64,000 nucleotides of DNA from Elusimicrobiaceae bacterium. Lineage in GTDB: Bacteria > Elusimicrobiota > Elusimicrobia > Elusimicrobiales > Elusimicrobiaceae. The position numbers and the translations under genes are program-made. Below the pieces are notes generated by a model. The model was not told where the DNA came from. It worked only from the letters and a program-made list of their open reading frames with translations, and did no database searches. Positions 41,272-49,370 of this stretch are shown here, in pieces; within the stretch, counting starts at the first letter, position 1, and each line of letters starts with the position of its first letter. The DNA is taken from the NCBI GenBank assembly GCA_017546175.1, contig JAFYXM010000010.1, forward strand, positions 234,134-298,133, in the 5' to 3' direction.

Positions 41272-42540
41272 CTAGCGGGCCATGGTGGCCAAACCAAAGA
41301 AAGAGGAAATATCTTGGTCATTAAACGAGATATTAGCTTTCACGTTTAAGTAATTGGTTTGCAACGTATCTCTCATCCACGCACCCACGGAGAAATACTG
41401 GCTGACGCGGTAATCTACCCCATAAGATAAATTCGGCTTATCAAATAAACGCCCGTTAATGGTGCGGTCGCGCCCCCAGTCGGAAAATTCTACCCCGGCC
41501 GTAAAGCGCTGTAAAAATTCGTGATTATAAAACGGTTTCACGTGCAAGGCTACACCGCCTGCTCCGCGAATCATACCGGCAGACAAATCAGCCCAACGAT
41601 TATACAACCCAAAGCGCAGGTCCAATTTATTGCGCTCTAAATAATCATGCTCGCTTAAGGTATCATCTTCATTACCGATATTAGCCATACCGGCGCGGTA
41701 ATAGGTATAACCGCTGGACGGAAAAATTTCTAAAGCCAAATCTCCGCTGGCTACTTGAGATTTGGGAGCATAGAAGAAATCAAAGTCCCAATACACGCGG
41801 AAACGGCTCATTTTACCTACAAAAGATTTTACTTCCGTCATGGTGGTCTTGAGTTCGCTGACGCTTTGTTTAACTTGGTCTTTTACTTCTTCATCTTTAA
41901 TTAAAGTTCCCAGTACGCCTTCTTCATTGGTAATAGCGTCCATGACCGCGTTTAATTTTTCGGTAATTTGCTCCAAATTTTCCATAGATTGCGTAACATA
42001 CGGGCGCATGGTCATGACTAGCTGATTAACATTGGCCGAAAGCTGACGAATATCGCGCATAGCATCATTAAGCTCACTGCCAAATTGCCCTTGATTATTA
42101 ATGCTATCTACCAGTTCGCGCACACTTTTCATAGTTTGAGCCACTTGCTCGTCCATAGGCATTTCATCCGTTCCCATTACATAGTCCCCCGAGGCAATCA
42201 ACCCCAAGGCTTCTTGTCCCTGCACCACTTTGATATATTTAGTACCGATAATGCCCGTCATCACTACGGAAAATTGAGCTCCTTTATACAGATCAACCCC
42301 TTCATTGATAGCCAGCACCGCCACCACTTTTTGCCCTTCAATTTTAATAGCTTTTACTTTCCCCACTTCCACACCAGAAAGCTTAACGGCCGCCTTTACG
42401 GGCAGACCGGATACGTCTGCAAACTGGACGTTTACTTCATAACTTCGCGTAATGGAGAACCCGCCCAAAATGTATAAAGAAAATCCGAGGACTACGAGCC
42501 CCAATAATGTAAAAATACCTACTTTTGTTTCCGGTTTCAT
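41272..42540 (-). CDS. mlaD: MCE/MlaD-family protein with long C-terminal beta-rich domain
   Basis: 422 residues from the ATG at 42540 (AAGGTGG in front; a GTG at 42549 is less likely). One N-terminal membrane helix (KVGIFTLLGLVVLGFSLYIL) and an MCE domain (about 37-115; VQFADVSGLPVKAAVKLSGV, GTKYIKVVQGQ) bind lipid between the membranes. A helical stretch (about 130-235) follows, typical of MCE proteins. The last 180 residues are unusual: alternating aromatic beta-strand-like sequence (FRVYWDFDFFYAPKSQ, LRFGLYNRWADLSAG, YGVDYRVSQYFSVGAWMR) resembling an outer-membrane barrel or PTL-type domain. Next to mlaF and mlaE, so part of a phospholipid-transport system. Confidence 0.82.
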   Translation of the reverse strand: MKPETKVGIFTLLGLVVLGFSLYILGGFSITRSYEVNVQFADVSGLPVKAAVKLSGVEVGKVKAIKIEGQKVVAVLAINEGVDLYKGAQFSVVMTGIIGTKYIKVVQGQEALGLIASGDYVMGTDEMPMDEQVAQTMKSVRELVDSINNQGQFGSELNDAMRDIRQLSANVNQLVMTMRPYVTQSMENLEQITEKLNAVMDAITNEEGVLGTLIKDEEVKDQVKQSVSELKTTMTEVKSFVGKMSRFRVYWDFDFFYAPKSQVASGDLALEIFPSSGYTYYRAGMANIGNEDDTLSEHDYLERNKLDLRFGLYNRWADLSAGMIRGAGGVALHVKPFYNHEFLQRFTAGVEFSDWGRDRTINGRLFDKPNLSYGVDYRVSQYFSVGAWMRDTLQTNYLNVKANISFNDQDISSFFGLATMAR

Positions 42541-42578
42541 ATTTTCCACCTTAAATAAAATAACTGCAAAAATCTAGC

Positions 42579-43343
42579 TTAATCTTTCATTAATTTCATT
42601 TGTATCGGGCCTTGGCTGCTGCCGTCTACAAATTGGCGCACATACGGGTTATCCGTTTTGCGGAACTCTTCGGGAGTGCCGTAGAGCATTATTTTTCCTT
42701 CATATAAAAAAGCAATATAATCGGAAATTTTAAAAGCCGAATGCATATCGTGCGTAATCACGACAGAGGTAACGCCGAGTTTCTTTTTCATTTCCAAAAT
42801 TAAGTCGCTGATGATATCGGACATGATGGGGTCCAACCCCGTAGTCGGCTCATCATACAAAATACATTTCGGGTTGATAGCTAACACGCGGGCCAAGCTC
42901 ACGCGTTTGCGCATACCGCCCGAAAGCTCCGACGGGTTTAAATCTGCCACGTGCGCTTTTAACCCCACCATAGCCAGTTTTTCTTTGATAATGGCCGGAT
43001 ATTTTTCTTGCGGAGTATCGGTTAAATACTTCAGTCCAAAAGCCACGTTTTCCCCAACGGTCATGGAATCAAACAAGGCTCCCTCTTGAAACAAATACCC
43101 GAAATGCCGCCGTAAAGCAGCCAGACGCATGGGGTTTTGCTCTTTGGTAATATCTCGTCCGTTCAGTAAAATTTCTCCGCTCGTGGCATTCTGCAGGCGC
43201 ATCATACACTTAATCAAGGTGCTTTTACCCGAACCGGAACCGCCCAAAATGGTGGTTACCTTCCCTTCTTCAATGTTCAGGTTCACATCTTTTAGCACAT
43301 GATGAGCGCCAAAGCTCTTTTTTAAATGTTTAATCTCTATCAT
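42579..43343 (-). CDS. mlaF: Mla-type ABC transporter ATPase
   Basis: 254 residues. Walker A GGSGSGKSTLIKCMM, Q-loop YLFQEGALFDSM, signature LSGGMRKRVSLAR, Walker B CILYDEPTTGLDP and switch His ITHDMHSAFK. The signature and D-loop (DPIMSDIISDLI) are of the MlaF type. Forms the inner-membrane complex with MlaE (immediately upstream, no gap) and the MCE protein downstream, moving phospholipids between the membranes. Confidence 0.93.
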   Translation of the reverse strand: MIEIKHLKKSFGAHHVLKDVNLNIEEGKVTTILGGSGSGKSTLIKCMMRLQNATSGEILLNGRDITKEQNPMRLAALRRHFGYLFQEGALFDSMTVGENVAFGLKYLTDTPQEKYPAIIKEKLAMVGLKAHVADLNPSELSGGMRKRVSLARVLAINPKCILYDEPTTGLDPIMSDIISDLILEMKKKLGVTSVVITHDMHSAFKISDYIAFLYEGKIMLYGTPEEFRKTDNPYVRQFVDGSSQGPIQMKLMKD

Positions 43344-44120
43344 TTAAATTCCGAAAGCCGTCAAAATAGCGGTTAAAAAGTAATCTAATACCAAAATCAT
43401 CACAATACACGTCACCACGGCACCGGTGGTAGATTTACCCACTCCTTCGGCTCCGCCGCGCGTGCTGATGCCTTTGTAACAGCTCACGGTGGCTACCAAA
43501 AAGCCAAATACAAAGGACTTTAAAAATCCGTGCATAAAGTCTTTTATCCCCATAAAGGCAGTAACGTCGGTCATATACACTTCTCCGGGGATACCCAAGG
43601 CATATTTGGCTACCAAATAACCGCCAAACACACCGAACAAATTGGAAAAAAGCGTCAGAATAGGCACGGTCAACAAAAAAGCAGACATACGCGGAATGAC
43701 CAAATATTGCGTAGGGTTTGTACCCAACGTATGCAAAGCGTCCAGTTGCTCTGTTACCGCCATGGTGCCAATGTGCGCCGTCACGGCGGCTCCGGCACGG
43801 CCGGAAATCACTACTGCCGTAAGTACGGGGCCCAATTCGCGAATAAGCGAAAAAGTAACCAAGGTCCCCACATAAATGGGATCTCCGAAAATATTACCGA
43901 TAGTGTTCCCCCCTTGCAAGGCAAGCACCATACCTGTAAATAAACTGGTCATGGCCGTAACGGAAAAAGAATCTACCCCGATTACCACGCATTGATTAAT
44001 AAACTGTTTAAACTCAAAACGAGAGCGCGCCAACCAAAACAATACCGAGCGCACCATATTGGTCGCTTCGCCCAGTTGGGTCATCCAGTTTATCATTACT
44101 TTTCCGATAGCATTAATCAT
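43344..44120 (-). CDS. mlaE: Mla-type ABC transporter permease
   Basis: 258 residues, five to six membrane helices. MlaE signatures: VVIGVDSFSVTAMTSLFTGM, VLALQGGNTIGNIFG, RELGPVLTAVVISGRAGAAV, TEQLDALHTLGTNPTQYLVI. The start overlaps the alr stop by one base (TAATG). Confidence 0.94.
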   Translation of the reverse strand: MINAIGKVMINWMTQLGEATNMVRSVLFWLARSRFEFKQFINQCVVIGVDSFSVTAMTSLFTGMVLALQGGNTIGNIFGDPIYVGTLVTFSLIRELGPVLTAVVISGRAGAAVTAHIGTMAVTEQLDALHTLGTNPTQYLVIPRMSAFLLTVPILTLFSNLFGVFGGYLVAKYALGIPGEVYMTDVTAFMGIKDFMHGFLKSFVFGFLVATVSCYKGISTRGGAEGVGKSTTGAVVTCIVMILVLDYFLTAILTAFGI

Positions 44121-45223
44121 TATTTTTTATAAATCCTTGGCACACGCACCGTCAAAAGGGTGGTAATTTCATAGTCAATCGTACCGGCTTTGCGCGCCAG
44201 TTCGGCAGCGGTTATTTCTTCGGCGCCTTGCTTGCCGATAAGCACCACTTCATCGCCTACCTGCGCATCTACGTCAGAAATATCCACCATACACATATCC
44301 ATGGTAATATTGCCCAGCACCAAGCAGCGCTTTCCGTGAATAAGCACTTCTGCTTGACCGGTTAAACTGCGCAAGTAGCCGTCTCCATATCCGACGGGAA
44401 TGGTGGCTATTTTCATCGGGCGCGGCGCAATAAAGCTGCGGTTGTAGCTTACACTGCTGCCGGTGGAAACCTCTTTTTTAAATACAATGCGGCTCTTAAA
44501 AGATAAAATAGGCTCATAACCTGCCGTAAGTCCAAAGGAGGCATGCCCCGCACGCACCATATCACAATAGCAATCGGGTCTGGCCTCAATAGCAGGGGAA
44601 GCTGCCATATGGCACAACACCACCGGTATTTTTTGCAGGCGTACATTGGTCATAGTATCGCGGAAATAGCCCACTTGTTCTTCGGTATAAGCAGGGTCTG
44701 TATCTACACTGGACAGATGCGTAAAAAGCCCTTCCAACTCTATAAACGGGTCTTTGTCCAATTCTTCCAACACGGCCATCACACGGCTTCTGCGTGTGCC
44801 GATGCGGTTCATGCCGCTGTCTTGCTTGACGTGGCAACGGGCCTTTTTGCCTTTTTTGCGGGCAATTTCTTTGATAGATTTAGCCGCAGCTAAACTGGCT
44901 ATCGTAACAGACAAATCATAATCAATGGCGTACTCAAACGCTTCAAACGGATACAAACTGCCCAATACCAAAATGGGCAAGGTAACACCGCCTTGGCGCA
45001 AGGAAATTCCTTCCTCTACAGAGGCCACTCCAAAAAAATCACATAACCCTTTTTCTTGCGCGAAAAGCCCCAGCTCCAAGGCCCCATGCCCGTAAGCATT
45101 GGCTTTTAAGAGCGCAAGAATCTTTACCTCCGTTCCTACCTTGGAGCGGATTTTCTGCAAGTTGCGCTCGTAAGCGCACAAATCAATTTCTGCCCACGTG
45201 GGGCGAAGCATAGGTAGCGTCAT
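44120..45223 (-). CDS. alr: Alanine racemase
   Basis: PLP enzyme making D-alanine for peptidoglycan. 367 residues. PLP lysine in LALLKANAYGHGALELG, KQDSGMNRIGTR, the catalytic Tyr region GSSVSYNRSF, and PVGYGDGYLRSL. The C-terminal beta domain has GNITMDMCMVDISDVDA. One base after dnaB, overlapping mlaE; only weak Shine-Dalgarno, so probably coupled to dnaB translation. Confidence 0.95.
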   Translation of the reverse strand: MTLPMLRPTWAEIDLCAYERNLQKIRSKVGTEVKILALLKANAYGHGALELGLFAQEKGLCDFFGVASVEEGISLRQGGVTLPILVLGSLYPFEAFEYAIDYDLSVTIASLAAAKSIKEIARKKGKKARCHVKQDSGMNRIGTRRSRVMAVLEELDKDPFIELEGLFTHLSSVDTDPAYTEEQVGYFRDTMTNVRLQKIPVVLCHMAASPAIEARPDCYCDMVRAGHASFGLTAGYEPILSFKSRIVFKKEVSTGSSVSYNRSFIAPRPMKIATIPVGYGDGYLRSLTGQAEVLIHGKRCLVLGNITMDMCMVDISDVDAQVGDEVVLIGKQGAEEITAAELARKAGTIDYEITTLLTVRVPRIYKK

Positions 45224-45224
45224 T

Positions 45225-46631
45225 TTAATCGGGCAAAACCATTATTCCTTCTTCTGCCGGTCCCATATTTTCCGGATCCGGAGCAGGGTTGGTGAACAAG
45301 GTATATTCCATCAGGAAGTTTAAAGGGATCTCCCCCACAGGGCCGTTACGCTGTTTGGCAATAATCAGCGTAGCTTTGCGCTTTAAAGACTCGTCATCAC
45401 GCTTATAATAACCGTCGCGGTGAATCAGGGCCACCACGTCGGCGTCCTGCTCAATAGAGCCTGATTCGCGCAAGTCAGAAAGCTGAGGTTTATTGTCTTG
45501 GCGGCCTTTATCTTCATTTTTACGGCTGAGCTGAGAAAGGGCCAACACCGGCACGTTTAAGTTACGCGCCAGCTCTTTGAGCATACGGGAAATTTCAGAC
45601 ACTTCCTGTTGGCGGCTTTCGGCACGGCCGGAGGAACGAATCAGCTGCAAATAGTCAATGATAATCAGCCCCAAGGTTTTTCCTTGTTTGGACAGTTCAT
45701 TGGCAAGGCGTCTGGAGCGCATGCGAAGCTCGGTAATGGTAATACCGGGGGTATCGTCAATAAACAACGGAGCTTCTGCCAAACGTGCCAATTCACGGGT
45801 TAAATCTTTCCATTTGCTGCGCGGAAAGAAACCGTTGCGCACTTGGTGTACATCAGCCATGGCAGCCGAGCAGAGCATACGTTCATAAATAGAGTGGCGG
45901 CCCATTTCCAAAGAGAAAATAGCCGTCGGCACACCGGTATTAACGCAGGCATGGTGGGCAATATTTAAGGCCAGAGCCGTTTTCCCTTGGCTGGGGCGCG
46001 CGCCCAAAATAATCAAATCTGATTTACGGAAACCGCCTGTTTTAAAATCAAACTCGGTAAAACCGGTCGGCACACCTTTGACGGGGTTTTTATCCAAGTG
46101 AGCCTTTTCAATCATTTCCATCACTTCTACGGCTAAATCTTTAGACGCAACAAAACCTTTTAAATCTTGCTTTTGGCTGAGTTTGAAAATTTGTTCTTGG
46201 GCAATATCAATCAGCTTTTCCGGTTCTTCTTCCTCTTTGTAGCATTCCTGCACCAAAGAGGTGGCTGTTTTAATCAAATCACGCACCAAGAATTTTTTAT
46301 GCACGATATTGGCATAGTGTTCCACGTGAGCAGCGGTGGAAACTTTGTTAATAAGGTCTGCCAAATACAGCTCCCCGCCTACCTGCAAAAGCAAGTTTTG
46401 GGTTTTCAGTTCTTCGGTCAGGGTTACCAGATCCACCGCTTGGCCTTTATCGGCTAAGTTTTTAATGGCGGCAAAAATCTTTTTGTGGGAATCTTTATAA
46501 AAATGCTCCGGCTTTAAAATATCCAAGGCACGCTCTACTGCGTCCCCCTCCATGAGCATAGAGCCCAAGACGGCCATCTCGGCATCGAGTGCTTGCGGCG
46601 GGAGTTTTTCTTCTAATAAATTACTGGCCAT
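45225..46631 (-). CDS. dnaB: Replicative DNA helicase
   Basis: Hexameric helicase at the replication fork. 468 residues: N-terminal primase-interaction domain (LPPQALDAEMAVLGSMLMEG, HFYKDSHKKIFAAI) and RecA-like domain with Walker A ILGARPSQGKTALALN, SLEMGRHSIYERML, LIIIDYLQLI and SQLSRKNEDKGRQDNKPQLS. No intein. First gene of the run dnaB-alr-mlaE-mlaF-mlaD-radA, with GAGGA in front of the ATG. Confidence 0.96.
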   Translation of the reverse strand: MASNLLEEKLPPQALDAEMAVLGSMLMEGDAVERALDILKPEHFYKDSHKKIFAAIKNLADKGQAVDLVTLTEELKTQNLLLQVGGELYLADLINKVSTAAHVEHYANIVHKKFLVRDLIKTATSLVQECYKEEEEPEKLIDIAQEQIFKLSQKQDLKGFVASKDLAVEVMEMIEKAHLDKNPVKGVPTGFTEFDFKTGGFRKSDLIILGARPSQGKTALALNIAHHACVNTGVPTAIFSLEMGRHSIYERMLCSAAMADVHQVRNGFFPRSKWKDLTRELARLAEAPLFIDDTPGITITELRMRSRRLANELSKQGKTLGLIIIDYLQLIRSSGRAESRQQEVSEISRMLKELARNLNVPVLALSQLSRKNEDKGRQDNKPQLSDLRESGSIEQDADVVALIHRDGYYKRDDESLKRKATLIIAKQRNGPVGEIPLNFLMEYTLFTNPAPDPENMGPAEEGIMVLPD

Positions 46632-46671
46632 AAGATTCCTCTTTTTAGCGAAAAATAGTCCGGGCTCTGTA

Positions 46672-46704
46672 CGTGCGCGCGGATCCCTTTTACTTATTGT
46701 AGCA
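46672..46704 (-). promoter_or_regulatory. dnaB promoter and GC-rich leader
   Basis: Minus strand TGC plus TACAAT (46701-46696), an extended -10. The leader contains GGATCC followed by GCGCGC (46672-46682), one of several CGCG runs in the intergenic regions. Confidence 0.5.
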
Positions 46705-46759
46705 TTTTAAAGTCTAAAAAGCCCCAAAATAAGCCTGCTTTTTTTATCTAAAAAATGTT

Positions 46760-46774
46760 TGTTATAATAGATGT
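46760..46774 (+). promoter_or_regulatory. Extended -10 directly in front of hinT (leaderless start)
   Basis: TGT plus TATAAT (46763-46768), six bases AGATGT, then ATG at 46775; no Shine-Dalgarno. Confidence 0.6.
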
Positions 46775-47110
46775 ATGAACTGTATATTTTGTGGAATCGT
46801 CAGCGGGGAAGTAAAAAGCCAAATCGTCTATGAAAATGATGATGTGCTGGCGTTTAAGGACTTGAACCCTCAAGCCCCTACGCATTTACTGATTATCCCC
46901 AAAAAACATATCAGCCGCTTGGCCGAAAGCCAAGACGGTGATGCTGAAATCTTGGGCAAAGTGCTTTTGGCTGCCAGAGATTTAGCCAAAAAGTTTGATA
47001 TCAAAGATTTTCGCCTTGTTACCAACAACGGAAAAGGCGCCGGCCAAACGGTGGATCATTTGCATTTTCACCTCATGGCGGGCAGACGTTTCCTATGGCC
47101 TGCAGGCTAA
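46775..47110 (+). CDS. hinT: HIT-family nucleotide phosphoramidase
   Basis: 111 residues. CIFCGIVSGEVKSQIVYEND at the N-terminus, LNPQAPTHLLIIPKKHIS, and the catalytic histidine triad VDHLHFHLMAGR. Hydrolyses AMP-amide bonds, e.g. on lysyl-AMP. Predicted to be leaderless: the -10 ends six bases before the ATG. Followed by a bidirectional terminator. Confidence 0.93.
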   Translation: MNCIFCGIVSGEVKSQIVYENDDVLAFKDLNPQAPTHLLIIPKKHISRLAESQDGDAEILGKVLLAARDLAKKFDIKDFRLVTNNGKGAGQTVDHLHFHLMAGRRFLWPAG

Positions 47111-47118
47111 AAATATCA

Positions 47119-47149
47119 TAAAAAACCGCCCCAAAAGGGCGGTTTTTTA
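47119..47149. terminator. Bidirectional terminator
   Basis: AAAAAACCGCCC / GGGCGGTTTTTT, loop CAAAA. Serves hinT (plus) and the 48.4-47.1 kb unit (minus). Confidence 0.9.
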
Positions 47150-47397
47150 TTAGAAATCTAAATCAGCATACGTCCAACCTTGGCTTTCCAGCTGCTTACA
47201 AATTTTTCTTCCAAAAATGAAAAACGAATGTTCCTCTATTCTGATTTTCAGATTTATGATTTATTGCCTCCACTAGCTGCCAAGGCAAGTACTGCCAGGT
47301 ACAGCGCAGGCAAGGCGGGGGCAAGAAACTTAAATATGAAAAATTGTTTGCCAAACATCAGACTCACACCTGAAAAAGCCGTTAAAAACCCAATCAA
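47150..47397 (-). pseudogene. Small membrane-protein gene split by a frameshift
   Basis: On the minus strand a TTG at 47397, overlapping the TPR-gene stop as TTGA, opens a frame of 47 residues with two hydrophobic stretches (IGFLTAFSGVSLMFGKQF and FLAPALPALYLAVLALAA), ending at 47254. Immediately after, in another frame and without any usable start codon, protein-like sequence continues (HSFFIFGRKICKQLESQGW, then TYADLDF) to a stop at 47150-47152, just before the terminator. The simplest reading is one gene of about 82 codons with a one-base shift in the A-rich stretch near 47250-47262. This could be a true mutation, a sequencing error or programmed frameshifting. Family not recognised. Confidence 0.45.
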
Positions 47398-48455
47398 GTA
47401 TAACTTTCTAGGTAAGTATGCAACCCTTCCGCCTTAGCCTGCTGTACCCCTTCTTCATACAGCACTTCGGCTTCTTCTACCTGTCCCATGGCATAGAGCA
47501 CTTGGGCCAAGGCCAGCTTGGTCAAGATTTGACCGCGGGTTTCGTCGGAATTGTCAAACAGTTCGCGCGCCGCCTGCAAATCAGCCAACGCTTGCGGCAG
47601 TTTGTTTCTGCGTTTTAAAATGTCGGCGCGGCCCCATTTTACAAAGCCCAAATCCACTTTATCCCCAATACCGCTATAGAGAACATCGGCCTTGTTATAG
47701 TGGCGCAAGGCTTCATCATACTTGCCCTGTTGGCGCAAACCGTTGGCCATGCCGCAGTTGGTGTAAGCTTTGCCGAATAAATCTTCGGTTTTATTAAAAA
47801 TCTTTTCGGCCAATTTATAATTTTTTACACAATCATCAATTTTTCCCGCAATACGGCTGATACCGGCCAGACCGCAATATCCATAAGCCAAATTAATATC
47901 ATCTCCGCTCTTTTTGGCATGTTTAATAGCCAGTTTAAACTGGGCAATACCTTCCTGCAACATACCTTTTAAGCGGTAAATACCGCCTTTGGCCCAACAA
48001 ATAAAGCTCATACCGGCATAATCTTTTTCTTGCGTATAGGCGGCTAATACTGCGTCCAACAGTTCCAAAGCTTCGTCCAAGCGGCCCCATGCGCGCAAGG
48101 CCATGCCCATTTCTTGCATAGCACGCACGACGTACTCGTCATACTCTAATTCTTGCGCCATTTTTAATGCGTCTTCCGCCAGTTCATACGCAGCAGAAGA
48201 GACACCCAATGTTCTATAGCAAGCCGCCATCGCCAACAAAATATCCATGCGCTCTTCGGCTTGCATGGTCGTTTTTAAAGCTTTGGCATAAGTTTCAATC
48301 GCCGGTTGAAAAGAACCCAACAAGCGGTACGCTTCGCCCAAAACAAACAGCGCAGCAGAATCTAAATTTTTCTTTTTCTTCAAGGCATCTACTACTTTGG
48401 AGGGTTTTTCTTCCAACCAAGCTTGCAGTTCTTCTAAGTTTATTTTTACAGCCAT
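47394..48455 (-). CDS. TPR-repeat protein
   Basis: 353 residues, no signal peptide. Built almost wholly of TPR pairs: ALFVLGEAYRLLGSFQPAIE, VVRAMQEMGMALRAWGRLDE, LAYGYCGLAGISRIAGKIDD, GKAYTNCGMANGLRQQGKYD, ILTKLALAQVLYAMGQVEEA. The repeats are about 40 residues, close to the Rapsyn/LGN-type arrangement. A protein-interaction scaffold of unknown partner. It follows a receiver-only response regulator and a terminator; AGAGGA precedes the ATG. Confidence 0.85.
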   Translation of the reverse strand: MAVKINLEELQAWLEEKPSKVVDALKKKKNLDSAALFVLGEAYRLLGSFQPAIETYAKALKTTMQAEERMDILLAMAACYRTLGVSSAAYELAEDALKMAQELEYDEYVVRAMQEMGMALRAWGRLDEALELLDAVLAAYTQEKDYAGMSFICWAKGGIYRLKGMLQEGIAQFKLAIKHAKKSGDDINLAYGYCGLAGISRIAGKIDDCVKNYKLAEKIFNKTEDLFGKAYTNCGMANGLRQQGKYDEALRHYNKADVLYSGIGDKVDLGFVKWGRADILKRRNKLPQALADLQAARELFDNSDETRGQILTKLALAQVLYAMGQVEEAEVLYEEGVQQAKAEGLHTYLESYT

Positions 48456-48476
48456 AATATCCTCTTTTTTTCAAGC

Positions 48477-48496
48477 AAAAACCGCCCAAGGGCGGT
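48477..48496 (-). terminator. Terminator after the receiver gene
   Basis: ACCGCCC / GGGCGGT with a minimal loop, TTTTTG on the minus strand. Confidence 0.65.
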
Positions 48497-48501
48497 ATTG
48501 C

Positions 48502-48867
48502 TTACATTTTTAAATATTTCTTAATTTCTGCCATACTGGCAGCCAAATCATACGGTTTGGCAATGAAATAATCGGCCCCTGCTTCAGTGGCGCGCAGGCG
48601 GCTTTCTTCGTCCACCAAAGTGGACATAATCACTACGGGAACACGCCACGTGGCATTATCGGTTTTTAAGAGTTTGCACACCTCAAAACCGCTAAGCTTA
48701 GGAAGCATCAAATCTAGCAAAATCAAGTCCGGTTTTTCGCGCTTGGCAGCGGCTACCCCTTGCACCCCGTCGGATGCCCAAACAACGGCTATTCCCTCTA
48801 TTTCTAAAGCGGCTTTCAAGGCACCGGCCAATGTTTTGGAATCTTCAATCAAAACTACTTTTTTCAT
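48502..48867 (-). CDS. Receiver-only response regulator
   Basis: 121 residues, a single CheY-like domain. Acidic pocket IEDSKTLAG, phosphoacceptor Asp in LILLDLMLPKLSGFEVCK, switch Ser/Thr in VVIMSTL and Lys in YFIAKPYD. The PKLSGFEVCK type is common in DivK/PilG-like single-domain regulators. No kinase or output gene is adjacent. The start overlaps the stop of the hexapeptide gene (TAATG). Confidence 0.93.
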   Translation of the reverse strand: MKKVVLIEDSKTLAGALKAALEIEGIAVVWASDGVQGVAAAKREKPDLILLDLMLPKLSGFEVCKLLKTDNATWRVPVVIMSTLVDEESRLRATEAGADYFIAKPYDLAASMAEIKKYLKM

Positions 48868-49370
48868 TACATTTGCTCAATACTGTCTTTAAATTTTTTG
48901 CCCAAACGTACATATTCGCGCGCATTTTGCAGCATGGAGTTTATTTCGTCTTCGGTCAGTTCGCGCACCACTTTGGCAGGCACGCCCATAACTAAAGACC
49001 CCGCCGGAATATTCTTCCCCGCCGTTACCACAGAGCCGGCACCTATAAGGCAGTTGGGGCCGATTTCGCTCTCCAGCACCACCGCATTCATACCGATCAG
49101 GCAGTTATCGCCTATTTTGCTGCCGTGCACAATAGCACCATGTCCCACGGTTACTCCGCGGCCGATAATGGCAGGACAATTGTAATTGACATGCACGCAG
49201 GCATTGTCTTGAATATTGCTGTTTTCCCCCACCACAATTTCGGCGATATCGCCTCTTAATACTGCACAGGGCCACACGGATACATTGTCCCCCAAGGTGA
49301 CAGCACAAGACACCACAGCCGTCGGGTGAATATAAGCGGTCGGTGCGGTTTTAGGCACCAATTCATCCAT
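48867..49370 (-). CDS. Gamma-carbonic-anhydrase-like hexapeptide protein
   Basis: 167 residues if begun at the ATG at 49370 (AAGGAA in front, inside the previous gene's last codons); 171 if begun at 49382. Left-handed beta-helix: AVLRGDIAEIVVGENSNIQD, NACVHVNY, VGHGAIVHGSKIGDNCLIGM, and PAGSLVMGVPAKVVREL. The His in ACVHV and the HGAIVHG pair match zinc ligands of the CamH/YrdA/PaaY group. Enzymatic carbonic anhydrase activity in this group is variable, so the exact function is left open. Confidence 0.88.
   Translation of the reverse strand: MDELVPKTAPTAYIHPTAVVSCAVTLGDNVSVWPCAVLRGDIAEIVVGENSNIQDNACVHVNYNCPAIIGRGVTVGHGAIVHGSKIGDNCLIGMNAVVLESEIGPNCLIGAGSVVTAGKNIPAGSLVMGVPAKVVRELTEDEINSMLQNAREYVRLGKKFKDSIEQM

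Noticed and set aside
47180..47437. Plus-strand 85-residue frame
   Set aside because: No Shine-Dalgarno, overlaps the TPR gene end, and the minus strand of the same bases is clearly more protein-like.
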